Below the pieces are notes generated by a model, which had not been told where the DNA came from, ran no database searches, and saw nothing but the letters and a program-made list of their open reading frames with translations. A program made the position numbers and the translations under genes. From assembly GCA_903907925.1 (NCBI GenBank), contig CAIVQB010000133.1, forward strand, positions 39,149 through 103,148: a stretch of 64,000 nucleotides of DNA, given 5' to 3'. The stretch comes from an uncultured Verrucomicrobiota bacterium (GTDB lineage Bacteria; Verrucomicrobiota; Verrucomicrobiia; Limisphaerales; UBA9464). Below, piece by piece: positions 35,531 to 44,074 of the stretch. Position 1 is the first letter of the stretch; each line of letters begins with the position of its first letter.

Positions 35531-36210
35531 GCGGTGATCGCACCGATGAACGCCGTGGAATCAGCGACCGCGCCAAAGACACCGCCCTGCATCTTGATCA
35601 TCTTGAGTGCGGCCAGGTAGTTGCCGTAATCTGTCGCGCCGGTGCAATCGGAGAGCATCAGGCATTCATAGCCGCGATCGTTCGCCTCCCGCATCGTTGT
35701 GTGGACACAGACATCGGTGGTGATCCCCGCGAGGGCGATGTTCTGAATTCCCTTTCGACGCAGGAGCATGTCGAGGTCGGTGGCGTAGAACGATCCCTTG
35801 CCGGGCTTGTCGATCACCGCTTCACCGGGCAGCGGGGCCAGTTCTGGAATGATATCCCAGGTGGCCTCGCCGCGGATCAGGATTCGTCCGCACGGACCAG
35901 GATCTCCAATGCCGGCACCGATGCGTTGACTGCGCCAGCGCTTGTTTTCGGGCAGATCCGCGAGATCCGGCCGGTGGCCTTCGCGGGTATGCATGATGTG
36001 GAATCCCTTCGCGCGGGCGGCGGCGAGGACCCGCTGGATCGGTTCGATCGGCGCCCGGGTCAGGGAGAGGTCGTAACCCATCCGATCCACGTAGCCTCCC
36101 GGCCCGCAGAAGTCCGTCTGCATATCGATCACGATGATCACCGTGTTTTCGGGACGGAGATCCCCGTTGTAGGGCCAGGGATACGGGTCGGCGTCGACGT
36201 GGCGGTTCAT
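35527..36210 (-). CDS. biuH: Isochorismatase-like cysteine hydrolase, probable biuret amidohydrolase
   Basis: 227 residues. The catalytic triad of cysteine hydrolases is visible: Asp in [13 protein letters not shown], Lys in [14 protein letters not shown] and Cys in [17 protein letters not shown]. The sequence [11 protein letters not shown] near the start and [21 protein letters not shown] closely resemble, from memory, the rhizobial biuret hydrolase BiuH, which splits biuret to allophanate and ammonia. A paralogue with the same triad lies at 37919-38578, and the permease gene lies between. The AtzF-type C-terminal domain gene downstream supports a biuret/allophanate theme. Ureidoacrylate or other ureide hydrolases are the main alternatives. 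Confidence 0.78.
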   Translation of the reverse strand: MNRHVDADPYPWPYNGDLRPENTVIIVIDMQTDFCGPGGYVDRMGYDLSLTRAPIEPIQRVLAAARAKGFHIMHTREGHRPDLADLPENKRWRSQRIGAGIGDPGPCGRILIRGEATWDIIPELAPLPGEAVIDKPGKGSFYATDLDMLLRRKGIQNIALAGITTDVCVHTTMREANDRGYECLMLSDCTGATDYGNYLAALKMIKMQGGVFGAVADSTAFIGAITA

Positions 36211-36268
36211 TCGTTGGAGAATCCTTGGTGTTGATCCAGAAGACCAGTCGTGGTTGGCGCGATTCCTC

Positions 36269-37861
36269 TTAAGCGGTCACGGAATGGGCCATGGATTCTT
36301 CGCTGTGATCCGGATGTTCGGCGGGCTTGGGTGCCACCACGACGAGTTTGGAGCAGGCCGCGAGGATGACTCCGACGGCCAGGTAACCGGAAGCCACGGT
36401 GAGCGTCTGACCGATGCCGATCTTTTCACCGTGCATCAGTCCGAAGAAGGTGAGGACCGCTCCAGCAGCGGCGAACCCGCCGGCTTTCATGAATTTCCGG
36501 TCGATGATCAGGGCAGCGATGGCTCCCAACATCAATCCACCTAGAATCGAGCCACCGCCGAGGACCTGCAATCCGCGGTACAGGACGCCTTGATTCCTCA
36601 TTTCGCCGACCAGTTTGTCGTCGACCGCGAAGATGCCGGCGGCCGCGAGGGCACCGTTGATGATGGTCAGACCCCAATTGGCGAGATGCGGTGCCAGCGA
36701 GAGGATGATGGCCGGCGCGTGGCTCTTCGGCGTTTCCTGGAAGGCCTGGGAGCCGATCAACATCGCGATGTAGAGCAGGATCGGAAGAATGGCGACGCTG
36801 GGAATGAGCGCGAGCATCACGGAGATCGTGCCGAACCAGCAGAGCAGGATGACCAGGAGACCGGTGCCGGCGGAGTAACCGATGCGGCCGCCCATCGCCT
36901 TCCAGCCAGGGTGACCAATGTAGACCGCGTTGATGAACGGGTTGCCCATCAGGCAGCCGATCAAACTCACCACGCCGTCCGCGGTGAGGACCCGCGTGGT
37001 CGGGAAGCTGTCGCCGGCGACCGCTGCGCTTTCAACGTTGTCGATGGCTTCCACGAGATCGTAGATACCGAACGGAATGGCGGTGACCAGGATGACCCCG
37101 AGGAATTCAAAGCCGGAGAACACATGACCAAAGGCGGGCAGCGGCACGTGGAATCCGAAACTAGAAACCGAGTCGGACAATCCCTTGACCGTCATTCCGC
37201 CGAAATTGAGGCCAAAGGCGTTCGAACCCCAGGCGATCAACGTGCCCACCGCGATGGCGACCAGGCCGGCCGGGATACCGCGGAAGTAGCGCACGCCGCC
37301 GAACCAGCTCAACAGGATGATCGCGAAGCAGACCAGGCCGATGACCGGGGTCATGAACATCTGCAGCGCGGGGCTCATGGCGATGAAGGTCACCGACACA
37401 CCGGCCAGCGTGCCGAGGAGCGCAGCGCGCGGGGTGATCTTGCGAACGATCGGCGCGACAAATCCGCCGACCATCAGGACGAAACTCTGGATGAACACCC
37501 AGGTCAGGCCCGCCTCCCAGCCCTTGATCGGGTCACCGGTCTTGAGCTTGATTGGGAGCATGATCACAAAAACGACCACGAACATGTGGGGCACGCTGAT
37601 TCCGGACGGCAGCGCGCAGATGTCGGTTCGCCCGGTTTTCTTGGCGAGCTGAAACGCCAGGAACGCATAATAGGCGGTCGACAGGAACATCATCAACCCG
37701 GTGGCGGGCAGGATCCGTCCGAAGACGAGGTCATCCGGCAGCTTGAGGACGAAGCGCAACAGCGCCGTGAGGGTCAGGAGGTTGACCAGGATGTTGGTGC
37801 CGAAGCCAAAGAAGGCATTCCAGTCTCCGGGCACCCAGAGTTTGGGTTTGATAGCGCTCAT
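36269..37861 (-). CDS. NCS2-type (xanthine/uracil/guanine-like) permease
   Basis: A polytopic transporter of 530 residues with 12-14 hydrophobic segments. Features of the nucleobase-ascorbate/NCS2 and sulfate-permease-like fold include [89 protein letters not shown] and [16 protein letters not shown]. Segments like [13 protein letters not shown] resemble the QExGN/ETTG region that contacts the substrate. It lies between two related cysteine hydrolases and presumably brings their substrate, or another ureide or nucleobase, across the inner membrane. The gaps to both neighbours are about 58 bases, consistent with one operon. Confidence 0.85.
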   Translation of the reverse strand: MSAIKPKLWVPGDWNAFFGFGTNILVNLLTLTALLRFVLKLPDDLVFGRILPATGLMMFLSTAYYAFLAFQLAKKTGRTDICALPSGISVPHMFVVVFVIMLPIKLKTGDPIKGWEAGLTWVFIQSFVLMVGGFVAPIVRKITPRAALLGTLAGVSVTFIAMSPALQMFMTPVIGLVCFAIILLSWFGGVRYFRGIPAGLVAIAVGTLIAWGSNAFGLNFGGMTVKGLSDSVSSFGFHVPLPAFGHVFSGFEFLGVILVTAIPFGIYDLVEAIDNVESAAVAGDSFPTTRVLTADGVVSLIGCLMGNPFINAVYIGHPGWKAMGGRIGYSAGTGLLVILLCWFGTISVMLALIPSVAILPILLYIAMLIGSQAFQETPKSHAPAIILSLAPHLANWGLTIINGALAAAGIFAVDDKLVGEMRNQGVLYRGLQVLGGGSILGGLMLGAIAALIIDRKFMKAGGFAAAGAVLTFFGLMHGEKIGIGQTLTVASGYLAVGVILAACSKLVVVAPKPAEHPDHSEESMAHSVTA

Positions 37862-37918
37862 GGGGATGTCGTTGGGTTTTGACCGAGGTTGGGGACGTTC
37901 TGAAAGGGGTGGGACGGA

Positions 37919-38578
37919 CTATTTGAGGGCGGCAAGGATGGCTTCCGACCGGCAGACCCAGCCGAAGATTCCACCCTGAGCTTTGATCATGTTCAGACCC
38001 ATTTCCTGGAAAACCGGGAAATAGGATCCGACGCAATCTTCCGGCACGAGACAGTCGTAGCCGCGATCGTTGGCTTCCCGGACGGTGGTATTAACACAGA
38101 CCTCGGTGGTGACGCCGGTGACGACCAATTGAGTGATTCCGAGGTTTTGCAGGATGGCGTGGAGATCGGTGGCGAAGAAGGCGCCTTTGCCTGGCTTGTC
38201 GATCACCGGCTCCGAGGGCAGGGGATAGAGTTCGGGAATGATATCATGTCCCGCCTCGCCGCGGACGAGGATGCGGCCCATCGGCCCGGCATCCCCGATG
38301 CAGGTCTTGCTGCGTCCGCGGATCTTCTTCGCCGGCGGCAGGTCGGCGAGGTCGGGTCGATGGCCCTCCCGGGTGTGAAGGACCGTCAATCCCGCCCCGC
38401 GCCACGTCGCGAGGAGCTTCTGGTTCGGCTCAATGGTTCGCCGCAACTGCGACACGTCGTTCCCCAGCATCTCGCCGAACCCGCCCGGCTCGAGGAAATC
38501 ACGCTGCATGTCGATGATCAGCAGCGCGCACCGCGACGGCAACAATTCGAACGGGTAGGGCTCGGCGTCGAGAGTCAC
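37919..38578 (-). CDS. Isochorismatase-like cysteine hydrolase, paralogue of the BiuH-like enzyme
   Basis: 219 residues with the same triad: Asp in LIIDMQRDFLEPGG, Lys in [14 protein letters not shown] and Cys in GVTTEVCVNTTVREANDRG. It shares long stretches with the 35527-36210 enzyme ([30 protein letters not shown]) but differs at the specificity region: KKIRGRSKTCIGDAG replaces [16 protein letters not shown], and the end has CVGSYFPVFQEMGLNMIKAQGGIFGWV. In known biuret/triuret pathways, triuret hydrolase (TrtA) and BiuH are paralogues of this family, so one possibility is sequential action on triuret and biuret. It is the second gene of the sigma-54 operon. Confidence 0.75.
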   Translation of the reverse strand: MTLDAEPYPFELLPSRCALLIIDMQRDFLEPGGFGEMLGNDVSQLRRTIEPNQKLLATWRGAGLTVLHTREGHRPDLADLPPAKKIRGRSKTCIGDAGPMGRILVRGEAGHDIIPELYPLPSEPVIDKPGKGAFFATDLHAILQNLGITQLVVTGVTTEVCVNTTVREANDRGYDCLVPEDCVGSYFPVFQEMGLNMIKAQGGIFGWVCRSEAILAALK

Positions 38579-38650
38579 GGTTAGGTGGATTTTAACGGGC
38601 TTGGAGTTGTGATCGAACGGCGTCGCGGCTTCCCGGAATTCGTCCCTGGT

Positions 38651-39634
38651 TCAGAAGAACGAGGAGATGCCGAGATAAACCTGAACCGTGTCGCGGGTGG
38701 GTTTTCCGGGCGCGTTGAAGAGGTTCAGGTTGTAGAGATTGTCATCCATGAAGTTGATGTACTTGAAGCCGATATGCCCGCTCCAGTGCCCCATGCCCGA
38801 CGGCATGAAGGTGAGGGGCATGCTGGCCTTGATGCCGGTTTCGAAGATCGCGACGGTCGAACTCTTCGCATAGAAATCGCCGTAGAATCGCTCGTCGGGC
38901 AGAAGGATCCGGGTCGGGAATTCGATTTTCAGCCCGTGGAAATCCTTGAAGGCGTATCCGGGGTCGATGTCGAGGTCGATATAGTAGCTGGAATTCGGCG
39001 CCGGGTGATTGGCGGCCTTGTTCACCGGCGGGAGTTTGATCACTCCACCGGGCAGCGCGGCATCGGTGGCCTTGCCGTCGAGCTCCTGCCAGTAGCTGAC
39101 CGACGGATGCAGGGCGAAGGCACCGAGATAACTGGTGTCGTCGAAGCTCAACTTGGTTTCGAGGTGATGCGAGGTGCCGATGTCGAGGATCTGTTCGGCG
39201 AACGCGGTGTAGGTGATGTCGAGTTTGAAGTTCTTGCCGAGTCCGAACGAAAAGCCGCCGATGGGATCGATTTCGGTCCAGGGCGTCTTGGGGGAGCTGC
39301 CGTAGGGGCCATGGACGGAGACACCGCTGGTGCCGAGATCGTTCCAGACGCCGCCGACCAGAGTCACGTCGTTGATGAACGAGTCACCCTTGTACAAGCT
39401 GGTGAAGGTGAGGAAGAGCGGTTGAACGGTCAGGCCCTTGTCGCGCACCAGCATGCCGCGCGGGGTGACGTATTCATTGGCGAATTCGAAACTGACCAGA
39501 GCGTGAACCCGGGAGGGCACGTCTTCCGCCTGCACGGGCGCCAGGGCGGTGGTCAACAGCGCCGCTCCGAGCAGACGCCGGCCAATGTGAAGAGGTTCGG
39601 GTGTCCGAAGAGAGCGGGCATTCGATGTCGTCAT
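38651..39634 (-). CDS. Probable outer-membrane beta-barrel protein
   Basis: 327 residues from ATG 39634 with an N-terminal signal (RRLLGAALLTTALAPVQA). The rest alternates polar and hydrophobic residues with many aromatic strand ends (FEFANEYVTPRG, LFLTFTSLYKG, VQVYLGISSFF), and the last residue is Phe, as expected for BamA-inserted barrels. I do not recognise a named family; it may be a porin-like channel. The ATG is 57 bases beyond a strong -24/-12 site, and it is the first gene after the regulator, so it should be the outer-membrane entry step for the substrate of the operon. An in-frame start at 39748 would place the promoter inside the gene and is rejected. Confidence 0.75.
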   Translation of the reverse strand: MTTSNARSLRTPEPLHIGRRLLGAALLTTALAPVQAEDVPSRVHALVSFEFANEYVTPRGMLVRDKGLTVQPLFLTFTSLYKGDSFINDVTLVGGVWNDLGTSGVSVHGPYGSSPKTPWTEIDPIGGFSFGLGKNFKLDITYTAFAEQILDIGTSHHLETKLSFDDTSYLGAFALHPSVSYWQELDGKATDAALPGGVIKLPPVNKAANHPAPNSSYYIDLDIDPGYAFKDFHGLKIEFPTRILLPDERFYGDFYAKSSTVAIFETGIKASMPLTFMPSGMGHWSGHIGFKYINFMDDNLYNLNLFNAPGKPTRDTVQVYLGISSFF

Positions 39635-39690
39635 GGGTGCTTTGGTTTTTGGGGTGTGGAGCGGGAGGTTGCTTCCCGCGCAGCCCGTCC

Positions 39691-39705
39691 GCAGCCCGCG
39701 TGCCA
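39691..39705 (-). promoter_or_regulatory. Sigma-54 (-24/-12) promoter
   Basis: Read on the minus strand the site is TGGCACGCGGGCTGC. It matches the RpoN consensus TGGCACG-N4-TTGC at every fixed position except one (CTGC for TTGC), and the GG/GC spacing is exact. Transcription would start around 39680, giving a leader of about 45 bases to the outer-membrane protein ATG at 39634. The adjacent upstream gene is a sigma-54 activator. Confidence 0.75.
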
Positions 39706-39782
39706 GCCGTTGGTGCTGGCGGTTTCGCCCGTGTTTGCGGGTTTTCATGAAACCCAGGGGTGACGACCGGTTGTTCGATCCT

Positions 39783-39818
39783 GTGTTTCAACTGTCGCGG
39801 GTGAAACACTTGAAACAG
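39783..39818. promoter_or_regulatory. Candidate activator binding sites (TGAAAC half-sites)
   Basis: GTGTTTCA (39783-39790) and TGAAACAC (39802-39809) form a perfect 8-base inverted repeat with an 11-base spacer. A further half-site TTGAAACAG lies at 39810-39818. Another TGAAAC occurs in the near-palindrome GGGTTTTCATGAAACCC at 39739-39755. The main cluster is about 80-110 bases upstream of the -24/-12 promoter, the usual place for enhancer sites of NtrC-type activators. Confidence 0.55.
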
Positions 39819-39830
39819 TCGTGGGCCTGT

Positions 39831-41336
39831 CTACTGCGCCAGCTTCCGGTAAATCCGCGTCCGGTGCACCCCGAGCAGTCGTGCGGCGTCGGCGATGTTG
39901 CCACCGGTCTCGTGGAGCGCGCGTTGAATCAACAATTCCTCAGCCTCGGCCAGGTTCAACGGCAGGGAAGACGCGGCCTCCTTCCGATCGGTCGGCGGGC
40001 GTTGGGCCGGGGGCGGAACGGACGCAGCCGGCAGCCCGAGGTGATCGATCTGGATGGCCCCACCGTCGCTCTCGATGAGGGCTCGCTCGATGATGTTCTT
40101 CAGTTCGCGCACGTTTCCCGGGTAATCGTGTTCCTGCAGCGCTTCCATCGCCGCCGGGGTGATGGCCGGCGCCTTCATTCCCATCTCGGCGGCAAACAAC
40201 CGGACGAAATGGGTCGCCAGTATCGGCACGTCCTCGGGGCGTTCCCGCAACGGCGGAGTGGCCACCACATAGCGCGCCAGTCGGAAGTAGAGATCCTGCC
40301 GGAAGGTACCGGCAGCAATGCGGGCGGTGACGTCGGCATTGGTCGCGGCGATGATGCGGACATCCACTTTTGAAGGCCGCGACGCACCCACGGGCGTCAC
40401 GCAGCCATCCTCGAGCACACGCAGCAGCTTCACCTGCAGCGACGCCGGCATGTCGCCAATCTCATCGAGGAACAGCGTCCCGCCGTGGGCGAGTTCGAAA
40501 TAGCCCTTGCGATCGGAGGTGGCTCCGGTAAAGGCCCCTTTCACATGGCCGAACAGCATCGATTCCGCGAGCTCCGCCGGGATGGCGACGCAATTGACCG
40601 GAACAAACGGTCCTTTGGCCCGGACGCTGTCGAAATGGATGGCCCGTGCGACCAATTCCTTGCCGGTGCCGCTCTCGCCGAGGATCAGGACACTGGTGTG
40701 GGTGAATTGCTTCAGCCGCCGGATGTCGCCGGTGATCTTGCGAATCAACCGGCTGCTGCCCACGAGGCCGGCGAGATTCCAACGCTCGGCTTCCAGTCCG
40801 GAAATGACCGCGAGGGTTTCATCCGCCTGTTGCAGGGCTGACTCGGCCTGTCGCCGGCGCTCGGCTTCCTCGGTCAATTCCTGGGTCCGCAATTCCAGCA
40901 CCCGGTTCTTCTCCCGCAGTTCACGGGTAAGCCGGCTCAGGTGCAGGTGGGTCGCCACCCGGCTCAGGACGACATCCGTTTGAAACGGCTTCACCACATA
41001 GTCCACGCCGCCGGCGCGAAACCCCTCCACCAGGCTTTCCAGCTCACTGCGGGCGGTGATGAAAATGACCGGGATGTCGAGCGTGGCCTCGTCCTGCTTC
41101 AACCGGCGGCAGGTTTCGAGTCCATCCATTTCCGGCATCAGGATGTCGAGGAGGATGATGTCGGGTCGCGCGCGCAACGCCACCTTCAGTGCCGCGGCTC
41201 CGGTCGGTGCGGCGAGGATTTCGTAGCCGGCGGGTTCCAACGCAGCGGTCAACACGGCCAGATTCGCCGGCTGGTCGTCCACCAGGAGGATCCGTTCGCG
41301 GCCGGGCGCAGACCCGGGATGCGGCGTGAGGCTCAC
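39831..41336 (-). CDS. NtrC-family sigma-54 response regulator
   Basis: 501 residues in three parts. Residues about 15-130 are a receiver domain (ILLVDDQ, phospho-acceptor Asp in [13 protein letters not shown], conserved Lys in YVVKPFQ). A helical linker follows. The AAA+ domain has Walker A GESGTGKE, the sigma-54-contact loop GAFTGA and Walker [10 protein letters not shown]. The C-terminal Fis-type helix-turn-helix ends [27 protein letters not shown]. The start overlaps the sensor kinase stop by 4 bases, so kinase and regulator are coupled. It should activate the -24/-12 promoter 126 bases past its own stop and thus the transport/hydrolase operon. Confidence 0.95.
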   Translation of the reverse strand: MSLTPHPGSAPGRERILLVDDQPANLAVLTAALEPAGYEILAAPTGAAALKVALRARPDIILLDILMPEMDGLETCRRLKQDEATLDIPVIFITARSELESLVEGFRAGGVDYVVKPFQTDVVLSRVATHLHLSRLTRELREKNRVLELRTQELTEEAERRRQAESALQQADETLAVISGLEAERWNLAGLVGSSRLIRKITGDIRRLKQFTHTSVLILGESGTGKELVARAIHFDSVRAKGPFVPVNCVAIPAELAESMLFGHVKGAFTGATSDRKGYFELAHGGTLFLDEIGDMPASLQVKLLRVLEDGCVTPVGASRPSKVDVRIIAATNADVTARIAAGTFRQDLYFRLARYVVATPPLRERPEDVPILATHFVRLFAAEMGMKAPAITPAAMEALQEHDYPGNVRELKNIIERALIESDGGAIQIDHLGLPAASVPPPAQRPPTDRKEAASSLPLNLAEAEELLIQRALHETGGNIADAARLLGVHRTRIYRKLAQ

Positions 41337-43843
41337 AGACTCATCCCCGCGGTCCGGGGTGCGGTGACCCGTGTCATCAGGCGGAGGATTCCATCCATGT
41401 CATAGCTGCGCATCCGATGACGGATGTGTTCGGCGAGGGTTTGCGCTTCGGGGCCCAGTTGGCGGAGTTCGTGGAGGCAGGCCTTGAGAGCGGTGGTGCT
41501 GTGCAATTCCGCCGCCAGGTTCAACCGCGCGCAGAGTTCGTCGGACAGCGTGACGTGCAGGGTTTCCGCCGGTGCGAGCTCTTCGGTTCGGGGAGGGGAT
41601 GGAGCCATTTCGAACACCGCACCGAGATGAATACGGAGGCATTCGTACAACCGTTCGCACCGGATCGGTTTGGCGAGAAAATCCACGCAACCCGCGGCCA
41701 GAGCTTCTTCGCGGTGCCGCGCCAGGGCGGAGGCGGTGTGGGCCACCATCCTGGGTGCCCCGGCGGCCGGCGTCGCGAGGATGCGCCGGATGGCATCTTC
41801 GCCACTGGCACCGGGCAGGAGCAGATCCATGAACACCACATCCACCCGGTGTTCCACCGTCTGCCGGAGAGCTTCGTCGGCGTTCGATGCGTAGTGCACC
41901 TGGCATCCGATCGACAGCAGCAGCCCGCCCAGAACCTCCCTGTTTTCCGGCCGATCATCGACCACCAGGGTCCGGATATTGCAGCCCGGAACCAATCGAA
42001 CCACTTGCAATGCCGGTTCCTCCGCAATCGCGGCGGCGCCCGCCAGCGGAATGGTAAAATGAAAGCGGGACCCGACCCCGCGGGACGACTGCAACTCCAA
42101 CCGTCCGCCGAGGAGTTCGACCTGCCGTTGCGCAATCGCCAGGCCGAGTCCGGTTCCACCGTGATCGCGGGAGCCGCTGCCCTGATGGAACGGTTTGAAG
42201 ATGTCCACCTGTTCGAGTTCCGGAATGCCCAGGCCGGTGTCGATCACCTCAAATCGCCACGAGTCTCCGGCTTCCTGCCGGATGCCGAGATAGACTTCGC
42301 CGCGACGGGTGAACTTGACCGCATTGCCCACCAGATTGATCAGAACCTGACGCAATTTGCCTTCGTCGCCGCGGACCGGAATGCGTCCCGGGGCATTCAA
42401 TTCGATCCGGAGCTCGATGCCCTTCTGCGTGCACAACGGCTGGAAGGTGGCGGATAGATCGCGGCCGAGCGCCGTCAGATCGAAATCCACCTGACTCAAT
42501 TCCATCCGGCCCGCTTCGATCTTCGACAGGTCGAGGATCTCGTTGAGCAATCCGAGCAGATGATGGCCGCTGGCGCTGATGCCGCGGATGGCGTCGCGTT
42601 GCTCCGGGAGAAGTCGTGCGTCGCGCTGGATGAGCTGGCTGTAGCCGAGAATGGCATTCAGCGGAGTGCGGATCTCATGGCTCATGCTGGCCAGAAAATC
42701 CGATTTGGCGGCGTTGGCGGCGGCGGCGGCGTCCTCGGCCTGTTGCCGGACCCGGACTTCCTCTTGAAGCGCACCGTTGGCCACGGCGACCTCGCGGGTC
42801 CGTCGCCCGCTTCCGACCAGGTAGACGGTGGTCAGCAGTGTGAAGGCGAGGCCACCCGACAGCGCCAGCCAGGATTGGAGGTGGGATTGGGAGGTGTTAA
42901 ATTCCGGAGTTGGCGCGAACAAAACCGCCCAACGGCGGCCCGAGAATTCCAGAGAGGTCTCCGCCCGAAGCGGGCCCGCAGCCGATCGGTTGACCCACCC
43001 GGGCGCGTCATCGTAGATTAGTTCACCGGCCGGCGATTGATCGAAAAGCCGTGCTTCAATGCCCTTGGCCCGCAGTTCTCGGAATGCTTGGCCGACCAGG
43101 TCTGCGACCCTGAAAACGGCCACGGCAAATCCGGCAATCCGTTCGCGGCGGGACGCGACGCCGGTGGGAACGAGACCGCGGTACACGGGAAGCAGCACGA
43201 GCAGACCGGCTTGATTCCCGCGTTCCTGCGCCAGGACGAGTGGGGCGGTGGCGACAGGTTGACCGGTGTCGCGCGCCTGTTCGAGGGATTCGCGGCGGTG
43301 CGGATCGGATTCCAGATCATATCCCAGTGCCAGGGCGTTGCGATCGAGGGGTTCGATGAAATAGACCGGGACGTACTCGTTCCGAAGTTGCGCGGGTCTG
43401 AATTGTCCGTTGGTTCCCCGCTCGCGGAGTTGGAATCCGGCGAAACCCGCCGCGACGGCCTCGGCTTCCACTGCTGTTCGTCGAGAGGCCGGAACCAGAG
43501 GATTCCACGAAAGCGCCTGGATTTCCGGCTGCCGCGCCAGTGCCTGGCGGACGAATTCGGCGAAATGCGTCCGGGTGAGTTCGCCGTCGGCCGCGTGCAG
43601 TGCGGCGATGGAATGCAGGACTTCCAGAGAACGGAGCATGCTGACCTGGAGCTTCTCGACCTGCTCGCGGGTCACATCCTCCGCCCGCTTCGCAAGTTCG
43701 CGCCTCTCCCAGCCCCGGATGGCGAAGCACAACAGGCACGACAAAAGGATTCCGGTTCCGAGGACGAAGAAAACCCAAGGAAGAGGCGAACGCGGAGGCG
43801 AGATAGCAGGTGCCCGGGTCAACGCCTCCGGAGTCGAGCACAA
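41333..43843 (-). CDS. CHASE-domain hybrid sensor histidine kinase
   Basis: 836 residues. A membrane helix near 20-42 ([20 protein letters not shown]) precedes a periplasmic CHASE domain to about 310 ([33 protein letters not shown]). A second helix ([16 protein letters not shown]), a short coiled coil and the HisKA domain follow, with the phospho-His in [16 protein letters not shown]. The HATPase is marked by [20 protein letters not shown]-terminal receiver has its Asp in [12 protein letters not shown]. An 80-residue helical tail ends the protein. The start is TTG 43843. CHASE domains bind small ligands, so this kinase probably senses the compound used by the operon. It is divergent from the DUF1549 gene. 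Confidence 0.92.
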   Translation of the reverse strand: MCSTPEALTRAPAISPPRSPLPWVFFVLGTGILLSCLLCFAIRGWERRELAKRAEDVTREQVEKLQVSMLRSLEVLHSIAALHAADGELTRTHFAEFVRQALARQPEIQALSWNPLVPASRRTAVEAEAVAAGFAGFQLRERGTNGQFRPAQLRNEYVPVYFIEPLDRNALALGYDLESDPHRRESLEQARDTGQPVATAPLVLAQERGNQAGLLVLLPVYRGLVPTGVASRRERIAGFAVAVFRVADLVGQAFRELRAKGIEARLFDQSPAGELIYDDAPGWVNRSAAGPLRAETSLEFSGRRWAVLFAPTPEFNTSQSHLQSWLALSGGLAFTLLTTVYLVGSGRRTREVAVANGALQEEVRVRQQAEDAAAAANAAKSDFLASMSHEIRTPLNAILGYSQLIQRDARLLPEQRDAIRGISASGHHLLGLLNEILDLSKIEAGRMELSQVDFDLTALGRDLSATFQPLCTQKGIELRIELNAPGRIPVRGDEGKLRQVLINLVGNAVKFTRRGEVYLGIRQEAGDSWRFEVIDTGLGIPELEQVDIFKPFHQGSGSRDHGGTGLGLAIAQRQVELLGGRLELQSSRGVGSRFHFTIPLAGAAAIAEEPALQVVRLVPGCNIRTLVVDDRPENREVLGGLLLSIGCQVHYASNADEALRQTVEHRVDVVFMDLLLPGASGEDAIRRILATPAAGAPRMVAHTASALARHREEALAAGCVDFLAKPIRCERLYECLRIHLGAVFEMAPSPPRTEELAPAETLHVTLSDELCARLNLAAELHSTTALKACLHELRQLGPEAQTLAEHIRHRMRSYDMDGILRLMTRVTAPRTAGMSL

Positions 43844-44074
43844 TGCATGCCGCCACGGGGTTTACGCCCGCGGGCCTGCATGCCGTTGGGAGCGCGGCGT
43901 TGAAGCTGGCGAACTCTGGTCAGGGTGAGCAAAGCCCGGCAGGCGGGTCGGTGATTGGCCCGGCCTCACTCCGAGTTTGCCATTGAATCCCGCGAGTTCT
44001 GGGTGCGTCGGGATACCGGGCCGGTTCGCAGATTTTCCATCGCCAATCGGCCGTGTTCCAACCAGTTTTAGCCA

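Noticed and set aside
36590..37882. A 430-residue frame antisense to the NCS2-type permease
   Set aside because: It is rich in Asp, Glu, Gln and His, the mirror of hydrophobic helices, with no family resemblance.
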